From contig CM060990.1 in assembly GCA_030765065.1 (NCBI GenBank), positions 215,923,290 to 215,987,289 of the forward strand: DNA of 64,000 bases. Direction: 5' to 3'. Position 1 is the stretch's first letter, and each line of letters begins with the position of its first letter. A program made the translations under genes and the position numbers. The stretch is from Deroplatys truncata. Its lineage: Eukaryota > Arthropoda > Insecta > Mantodea > Mantidae. Below, piece by piece: positions 57,122-64,000 of the stretch. Under the pieces are notes generated by a model. It worked only from the letters and a program-made list of their open reading frames with translations. It was not told where the DNA came from and did no database searches.

Positions 57122-57650
57122 AACAAAACAAAAATAATGGCATTCACCAATAGACTAATCCAACGAGTAATAATATAGAGCTATTTAGGATATAATATTA
57201 CACTAATAGAAAATGCGGGTTTATAAATAAAATTAAAGAGATTTAAACAAATGTGCTCCGCAAAAGAAACCTAAATGACAGGACAAGGAAAGAGAGAGAC
57301 ATGAAATTTTACAAAGTGATGGCGATACCAAAAAAGTTTCTATATCGTGCTGAGATATGGACATTGGGAAGAAAAAACACAATCGCACGCACAGGAAATT
57401 TCTGTACAGGCAGTCGAAATGCCATTCCTAAGACCAATTGGAGGATATAGTAGAAGGGATAAAAAGAGAAACACAAACATTAGAGAAGAGCTAAACATTT
57501 ATAGGTTAAAAGAAAAAAATCTAGAAAATAGAATTGGAAAGAACATTTGCTGAGAATGGCAGACTCAAAAATACCAAGAAAGATGTTAAGACTATAACTC
57601 AATATGGAAAAGAGCTGAACGTACATATCAGAGATGGAGACACCAGGCTT
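57122..57650 (+). pseudogene. LINE RT C-terminal fragment, right part (outermost layer of nest)
   Basis: Begins NKTKIMAF directly after the mariner-like element. Next comes EMKFYKVM-type MKFYKVMAIPKKFLYRAEIWTLG (57301-57370, residues shown in two pieces: MKFYKVMAIPKK and FLYRAEIWTLG), then in the next frame AVEMPFLRPIGGYSRRD and NIREELNIYRL. This is the usual C-terminal region of an arthropod LINE ORF2. Removing 53553-57119 and one TA joins the two halves in frame. Confidence 0.72.
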
Positions 57651-58689
57651 TTCTTCAAGAGGACGAAACAGTTCAGTGATGGACTAAACCGTGACGTTGA
57701 TATTATATCGTGTTATTATATTTATATTATATACCATTTCATTATTTTCACTTTCTTCCTTAAGCGCTTCTTTATTGTTTAATAATTTGTAATAATTTAC
57801 GTTGAAGTTTAGAAATTGCAAAGCGGTCCGAGAAACTGATTTTACAACGGCATCGGGCAGCATTACGCTCGGTATTACGCGTTGAAGACGTTACCAACAT
57901 TAAAAATAAGACAGTTTAGTTATTGGTATCTTTCATTACATGTTTAAAAGTAATTAATTTAGTTTCAATAAATAATTATATAAAACAATACTTGCTATCG
58001 ATATCACTGAATGCTTAGCTAAACTCGTGTAATGAGGCATTATTTTCTTTCGTTCTTTGATTTAATGTTAAAACACGATAGAAGATTATTGCACTACGAC
58101 GAGGCGCCAGTTTGAAGCAGTAATCTAATCGTGGGCACTTCTGATGCCGTGATCTCGTAGCTGGTTCTGTTGCCTCGTTGCTCCAGTGGTGCAACAATGC
58201 GTACTTTCCCTCAGGGTATGTGTGGATGTATTGTGAAGGACAGCAATTTAAATTGACTGAGAAGTTTATTATGAACTAATATTTGAGTTATTGAAATGAG
58301 TTACCGACCGTTTGACGATAAAGAATGAAACTAAATATAAACCGTAGCACTCGAAATTGAAACTGAATTGTTATACCTGCTAACCTCTGCAGCATCAAAG
58401 TTACGATTTGAAATAACTGTTTTCGCAATAAAAGAAACTAATAGCCTTCCTTTACGTAAGGCGCTAAATTGCTTATAGGCGAGACCTCTCACAATACCCG
58501 TGAAATCTTATTCACACAAGCGCGTCACCAGGCGCTTAAAATATCACCCGAGCAGTACGTACCGGTGCCAGTACCTGAGCCAGAGTATCTAATTATGCAC
58601 GACTGTGTGCACGAACGAACGCAAGTACCAGTGCCGGTACCAGAGAGATTAACTCTCTGATGTAAAATTGCACGACTTTATTACTTTTA
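57651..58689. other. Spacer, nothing recognised
   Basis: AT-rich. At 58555-58645 two near-identical blocks, gtaccggtgccagtacc and gtaccagtgccggtacc, lie about 75 bp apart inside a 63-codon open frame rich in Pro-Val. They are probably a quasi-palindromic repeat rather than a gene. Confidence 0.4.
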
Positions 58690-59115
58690 GCTCCGCCTAC
58701 TTCATCACTCCCCACGAACGTTATTTTTCACGCCCAACCATTACTTACCCTACGTGTGCCTCTGTTACTTTGATACTAGGGGCGTAGCTAAGTTTTCAGA
58801 ACTTAAGTGCCTTTCTCTTTTCCAGAATTCTGCCTACGTGAGACCGCAAATGTCTCACAAGTTTATAACCGAATTGAATTTCCAGAATCTTTAAGCTAAC
58901 GCGTTCCTACTTTGGCTGTCACTAATGACTTTCGCTAACCTGACCCTAATTACCTTCGTCTTATTACATTATACATTGATTTAATATACGAAAATTAATT
59001 ACTGCAATTATTTCACTGTTTTACTATTATACCTTTATTTAATACTTATATATTCCCGTCAATAATTACAATATATAAAACAAATACCTACGTTTCTGTT
59101 ATAACTGCTATCATT
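58690..59115 (+). repeat. Unclassified dispersed repeat, copy 2
   Basis: Inverted partner of 12560-13020. Homology starts near 'agctccgcctac' and extends to 'gtcaataattacaata'. The left end near 58780 contains 'ggggcgtagctaag', which resembles a hAT terminus, but this is not shared with the other copy. Confidence 0.6.
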
Positions 59116-59357
59116 AAGCTTTAACACTTTCACTGAAAACAAACCCGCTTTCTGTCTTAGGAGTTAATGTTATTACGACAGTGCAATAATACATACACGA
59201 GCGGCTTCGAAAACTCAACGCATAATATACTCTAGTGCAGTCTTGATCATCTACAGACGTGATTTGTCTTGCTCCAACTGCAAGGGATGTGTCTGCTTTT
59301 CAAACTGTTTTTCTGCAAATAATAGAAACATAGTGAGTAGAATATATAAACTGTTTT

Positions 59358-60110
59358 GCGTTTACATAGGAAAAGATAGGGAAAACGAGGGTAGATGTTA
59401 GGTTGAGAGAGTATTCAAGGAGGAAAATGCGTTTATATAGAAGAGATAGGAAAAACGAGGAGAGTGACTACATGGAGCTAGGGCTAAAGGAGAGGAATAC
59501 AGTTTATATAAGAGGTGGGGGGTACGCAGAGAGGTGCAAGAATAGTCGCGGGTTGAGGTGTAGAGTATGTTTATGTGTAAAGATAGAGGAAACGGGGAGA
59601 GATGTTAGGCTAGACAGAGGCTGAAGGAGGGGAAATGCGCTTTATATGAGAGGTAGGGAATACGCCGGGAGGCGCTAAGGTAGAAATATGCTGAAGGAGG
59701 GGGAATAGAGGCTTATACGGGAGAGATAGAGAATACGAGGGAGGTGCTAAGATAGGCAGATGTTAAAGGTAGAATGCGCTTATATGAGAGAGATAGGAAA
59801 CCGAGGAGTGGTATTAGGCTAGCAAGGGTTCAATGGCAGAGTATGCTTTATATGGAAAGATGGGGAAAATGAGCAGGGATGCTAGGCTAGACAGAGACTG
59901 AAGGAGGAATGCACTTTATACGAGAGGTAGGGAATACGTGGAGAGGTGATAGGCTAGATAGATGCTGAAGGAGATGGAATATACGCTTATACGGGAGAGA
60001 TGGGGAATACGAGGGGGGAAGCTAGACTAGACAGGGCTTGAAGGCTAGAATATGGGTTTTATATGAGAGAGTTAGGGAAAACGATGATAGGTGTTAGGGA
60101 GGTTAGTGTT
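59358..60110. repeat. Minisatellite, ~70-bp unit, about 11 copies
   Basis: Each unit begins 'gcgtttatata.ga.agata' or similar, continues 'gg.aatacgaggagag.tg.taggctagacag' and ends 'gctgaaggagggaat'. Units are purine-rich on the plus strand and 20-30% diverged. A 73-codon frame (59403-59624) is only a consequence of the purine-rich repeat. Confidence 0.85.
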
Positions 60111-60660
60111 GATTCATGTGTAATGTCCACTCTTCTCCAGGACAGCACCATTCAGTACTCAGCAGACGAGTATATTTCACGGTTTGGATGCACCATAGTT
60201 ATTGATGATTTCACAGATAATTCAGGTAGTGTCTTAGATGTTAGGGTAATTCAGATAGTATCACAGCAGGGTAGATTAGATGCTAGATGGTTTAGGCGTG
60301 TATATGTCGCATAATTTCACAGGTAATTCAGGTAGTACCGTAGGTATTTAGGGTAATTAAGGTAGTATCATAGGCAGACAGATTTCAGGAGTTGGCTGTA
60401 CCATAGTTCTATATGATTTCACAGGTAATTCGGCTAGTATTGTTGGCATTTAGGGTATTCAGGCTAGTATCACAGGGGGTCGTGATAATTTCGATCAGCG
60501 ATTTGTATCACAGCTATTTAAGGTAACTTTCATATGACAGGCACTTAAGTCATTTTAACAAGTAATTCAGATAGCATCACTGATAGTTAGGGTAATCCGG
60601 ATAGCATCACAGGTGTTCATTATAATTTCGAGCAGCGATTCGTACCAGAGTTGTTTAAGG
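60111..60660. repeat. Diverged tandem repeat, second type
   Basis: Repeated phrases are 'gatttcacaggtaattcaggtagt', 'tagggtaattcaggtagtatcacag' and 'ataatttcga.cagcgatt'. They recur at irregular 60-130-bp spacing and are distinct from the preceding minisatellite. Confidence 0.7.
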
Positions 60661-60737
60661 TAATTTTCATTAATTTCACGTCTCCAGGACTTGCATGGGA
60701 TGCTGTGTTACCGCACACTGGAATTCAGCTGGAACTG

Positions 60738-60893
60738 TTAAAGCCGGTGGTCCCGTGTCGTAGATTTACGGACGGTAAAAGAACCTCCAGCCTGATAAAG
60801 AGGCCTCTGAGCAAAATTACTGGTCCTTCACGCCCAATATAGAATGGGACGCTAAGAACCACAGCAGTTAAAGAGCGTCCATAAACAAAACTC
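60738..60893 (+). mobile_element. tRNA-derived SINE, 5'-truncated copy
   Basis: Begins at 'aaagccggtggtcccgtgtcg', matching 38921 onward of the full-length copy at about 90% by eye, and ends with ATAAACAAAACTC. The tRNA-like head is missing. Confidence 0.88.
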
Positions 60894-60954
60894 ATTTTAA
60901 TTTAATTTTACCTGGAATTGTTAAACGATTATGATCAATTACTCACGATATAAT

Positions 60955-62225
60955 CTGGTATAAGAGGACGTTTACAACAAGCTTCCCGCCGGTATGCCGA
61001 AGCAAACAACGCCTACATAGATAAGTATGATCCGTTGAGACCAACCCAATTTATTACATACGAGAACGCAAATAATCAATATAGTTGGGCCATGTGCCAC
61101 GCCCTCTCTTATGGTGCATTTGAGTGGGTTTCACCTGAAAAAATCGACTTAGACACACTACAAGAAGATGATCTTCATGAATTCATATTAGAAGTCGTAT
61201 TCCAGTATCTTGCAGAAATTCACGATCTACACAACGATCTACCTTTCCTGTCTGAGTGTATGAAGCCTCAGGAAACTTCTACAAAACAACTTATACACCA
61301 TCTTGGAACTTAAAAGGAGTATGTAGTACATTACATTACTTTGAAGCAAGCTCTTAATCATAGGTTACGTTTAAATGAAATCCATTGTGTGCTACAATTC
61401 CGACGGTCTCAGTGGTTAAAACCTAATGTGGAATTTAACACCACTCTACAACAGAATGCAAATTATTTCGAGGACCTCTACAAACTCTTTAACAACGCTA
61501 TGTTTTGGAAAAACCATGGAAAACCTACGTAATTGTATGGTTATACGACGGTTACAAATGAGAAGAAACTGGAAAATTGATCGCCAAGCCTATGTTTATC
61601 GATAGGACAATATATCCTTCCAATCTAGCTGCAGTGCATATGGCCTCTCGTCAGATTGTATGCAACAATCCTATATACATTGGAATGAGTGTGTTTTACG
61701 ATGTGTTGTTACTGTATTACGCAGCCGAAAACATGTATATGGAAACTGATTCATTTATTCATCGGGTGACAACTGAAAATGTGTACCACGAAAGGCTGCA
61801 TTTTATTGAGCATCGTCTGGATACGGCTGATTACCCCGTTAACCATATATGTCACTCCACTTAGAACAAAAAGAAGCTAAAAAAATTAAAGATCACGCTA
61901 ATAGCAAAGTCATCCAACGATTTGTCGGAATATGACCTAAGATGTATGCACTAAATATTCAAAACGCAATGATAAAAAAGATTAAAGGGATAAATTGTAG
62001 TGCTATTAAGCAGTACTTACATTTGAAAGCTCTACAGACCGTCTTAAAACCCGAGAAATAACAAGAACGCCCAGGAATCTGATACTGTCACGAGAGCCTA
62101 CTGTTAGCACAGTGCAAGTGAATAAAATCACATTGACTACTTTTTATGATAAAAGAGTTATTGCCGAGGATGGAATAGTTACATATGTATATGGACATTA
62201 TGGTATTACAGACAGCGCTTAAAAG
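60955..62225 (+). pseudogene. Protein-primed family B DNA polymerase fossil (Polinton/adintovirus type)
   Basis: About 420 codons of the C-terminal half of a PF03175-type polymerase, in several frames. Visible in order: RYAEANNAYIDKYDP and ITYENANNQYSWAM (the DxxxLYPxxM-like motif A region, with the catalytic Asp replaced by Glu), then LRLNEIHCVLQFRRSQWLKP, FEDLYKLFNNAMFWK (motif B region) and KLIAKPMFIDR-like. Next are NNPIYIGMSV and YMETDSF (motif C, normally YTDTDS, first Asp now Glu), FVGI followed by a stop, and ITLTTFYDKRVIAEDG near the C-terminus. Stops and frameshifts at about 61313, 61532 and 61864 and the altered catalytic residues show it is dead. Such polymerases occur in Maverick/Polinton elements and related animal DNA viruses. 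No integrase, capsid or ATPase gene is in the window, so the source cannot be decided. Confidence 0.78.
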
Positions 62226-62412
62226 AAAGTAACCAGGATCTCAAGATGAAACTTTTTTCTCCGCGGGTCTACAATCTTGAAAAATGGAAGTTTACCTCTG
62301 TGCAGGATATGCACCTAGCAGACGCCTGGTGAAGAAATAACATGTAAGGGAAGCCGCTAACCCTGCCATTAGGAGCAAATCCTAGCGCTAGTCTCCAGCC
62401 TAGATAAAGGGG

Positions 62413-64000
62413 AGATGATGAGATGCGGTTTAAGGGCGCTAAACAGCTAAGGTCATCAGCGCCCTTACAAAGTGTAAAATGTACAATCAAAAATAAAACT
62501 CCGATAAAAAAACCGCATGACTAAAAAACGGGACACAAACCCGCGATGTCCAAAAGGTAAAAAAAAACGTGTCAAGAACTGTAGAATGCCAAGGACACGA
62601 GCGCCAAATGTCCATTCGGGAGGAGATGCCCCATTAAAAAGACAATATAAATTCACACAGTCAAAAGACACTCAGCGCATCAAATGCGTCTGGTAAATCC
62701 AATGTCTCTGATAAAACGTAAAAGACACTCTACAGCACGCGCGTCGTCTGCCAAAACGTTGGCTAGGCCAACAGGAAGACCAACACGAACGTGCAACGGA
62801 GCTAAAACTTGACACTGCTAAAATGTGACGCACCGTTAAGGGCGCTTCACACTGCTCACAGATGGTGCGGGGTCACCACTGAGCAGGTATCTATGGTTAA
62901 AAAGACAATGTCCGATTCATAAACGAGCTAAGAGTACCTCTTCCCGATGAGAAGAACGAGAAGAGGTACCCCAGACTAACGGAAGAGGTTTAACCTCCCG
63001 CAACTTGTTCCCCTAAGAGGCGCCCACTCATCGCGCCAGCGCAAGAGGATACGGCAACGTAAAATGACATATAAATCTGAGGAAGGAACAACACAGGTAA
63101 AACATCTGGGTGATAAAATGGCCGATTTCGCACCGGCGTCGGCAGACTCGTTGCCTGAGATGCCCACATGACCTGGAATCCACACGAAGGAGACGCTGAT
63201 GCCAGCTGCACCAAGCGAGTGGAGCAGGTCATGAATGCGCTGTACAGCGGTTGGCAACTATACAGCGCCTGAATACTCTGAAGGGCACTCAGAGAGTCCG
63301 TAAAAACAACACAGCACCGTAAGAGGTGCCGCTGAATGTAAAAAACACATTGATATATACTAAAAAGTTCGGCGGTATAAATCGAACATTGTCCAGGTAA
63401 CCGAAAAGTAAAACTCTGTGCACCAAAAATAAAGGGACATCCTACTCCGTCATCAGTCTTAGACCCATCGGTATATATAAAATGACAGTCCCCGAACTGC
63501 GCCTGTAGTTCTAAAAAACCGGATCTAAGGAAGGAAGCAGGGGTCTCATTTATCGGCATCGACGTTAACCCAAGGTGACATGGGTCTCAGCGCGCGACCA
63601 TGGAGGAAAATGCGTTTCCCCCGTGGAAGGGCCGGCGCTGGCGTAACGTCCAAATGCCAAAGTAGCAGTCGAAATCGTACCCTGGAGGGAGCAATGCAGA
63701 GGAGCTAACTAAATATTGTCGATCAAGCGAATCCTCGTAAAATATCGCGAAGGACGGGTGGTCAGGAGAGCTGGAGAGTCGACAGGCATAGCTGCACAAG
63801 ACCATCTCACGCCTGAAGGACAGCGGGAGGCTCTGCAGCCTCAGCATATAGGTAGGTACAGGGCTGGTTGGAAAGCCCCTGTAGCGACTCTTATGCCAGG
63901 ATGGTGAATGGCATTCAATCGACGTAATACAGATAGACGCGCCGACGAATAGACAATGCACCCGTAATCAAGCTTGGATCGGACCAAAGAGCGATAAAGA
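62413..64000 (-). mobile_element. I-group LINE copy E, 3' part (continues off right edge)
   Basis: Begins at a short TGATGA tail, the stem-loop at 62431-62467 (perfect 10-bp stem) and a 3' UTR, with a ~25-bp gap compared with copy C near 62560. It continues into ORF2. The 3' loop is of the C/D0 subfamily type. Its 5' end and target duplication lie outside the window. Confidence 0.88.
62680..64000 (-). pseudogene. LINE ORF2 C-terminal part (RT thumb and RNase H), copy E
   Basis: RNase H spans about 62976-63559: YTDGSKTDDGVGCPF, YTAELFSIYQ, FTDSLSALQ, then after a frameshift GHVGISGNESADAGAKS. All four acidic RNase H positions are visible, although in two frames. The RT thumb (RRLNAIHH-like region, LSFRREMVLCSYACRLSS) is at about 63590-63960. 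Frameshifts near 63240 and 63590 inactivate it. Confidence 0.87.

Noticed and set aside
61341..61864. Functional small genes in the polymerase region
   Set aside because: The successive frames are pieces of one polymerase separated by stops and frameshifts.
1..64000. CRISPR arrays, operons, rRNA genes or prokaryotic features
   Set aside because: Nothing of the kind is seen; the window is eukaryotic and repeats are transposons or satellites.

Overview
The window is eukaryotic and looks like a transposon-rich, gene-poor stretch of an arthropod genome, most likely an insect with a large genome. Supporting signs are long non-LTR retrotransposons with APE endonuclease, reverse transcriptase and RNase H, mariner and hAT relics, a tRNA-headed SINE in four copies, a gypsy-type env fossil, many microsatellites, AT-rich spacers and no operon-like coding. 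The species cannot be named from the sequence.

Layout. 0-0.5 kb: 5' UTR of an I-group LINE (copy A, runs off the left edge). 0.5-4.3 kb: degenerate repeats, a SINE copy, a mariner transposase relic and a 300-bp tandem duplication. 4.3-12.3 kb: composite LINE insertion B. 12.3-15.5 kb: an unclassified repeat, a small duplication and a DUF4371 (hAT/ZMYM1-like) pseudogene. 15.5-21.8 kb: composite LINE insertion D. 22-41.5 kb: AT-rich DNA with few repeats (tandem duplication, mariner 3' relic, CR1-group LINE 3' end, one good candidate host exon at 28.4 kb, env-bearing LTR relic at 35.7-37.8 kb, SINE, palindromic element). 41.5-42.7 kb: Jockey-type LINE, split by composite LINE insertion C (42.7-51.2 kb). 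52-53.1 kb: non-autonomous hAT. 53.4-57.65 kb: four-layer nest (LINE > mariner-like > hAT > small mariner-like). 58.7-60.7 kb: second copy of the unclassified repeat and minisatellites. 60.9-62.2 kb: protein-primed DNA polymerase B fossil. 62.4-64 kb: LINE copy E, running off the right edge.

The dominant family is one I-group LINE of about 5.9-6.0 kb, always on the minus strand here. Its order is: 5' UTR of about 640 bp, ORF1 (429 aa gag-like with three CCHC-type knuckles), a 20-22-bp spacer, ORF2 (about 1,220 aa: endonuclease, RT, RNase H), then a short 3' UTR with a perfect 10-bp stem-loop and a (TCA)n tail. One ORF1 (8293-9582) is fully open. All ORF2 copies are broken.

The most notable observation is that all three LINE insertions with both ends inside the window are chimeras. 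Each is bounded by one target-site duplication (11, 14 and 13 bp), yet each is assembled from two or three LINE segments joined head-to-tail. This is the signature expected if the LINE reverse transcriptase jumped between RNA templates during a single integration. Two of the jumps land at nearly the same place in the endonuclease-coding region.
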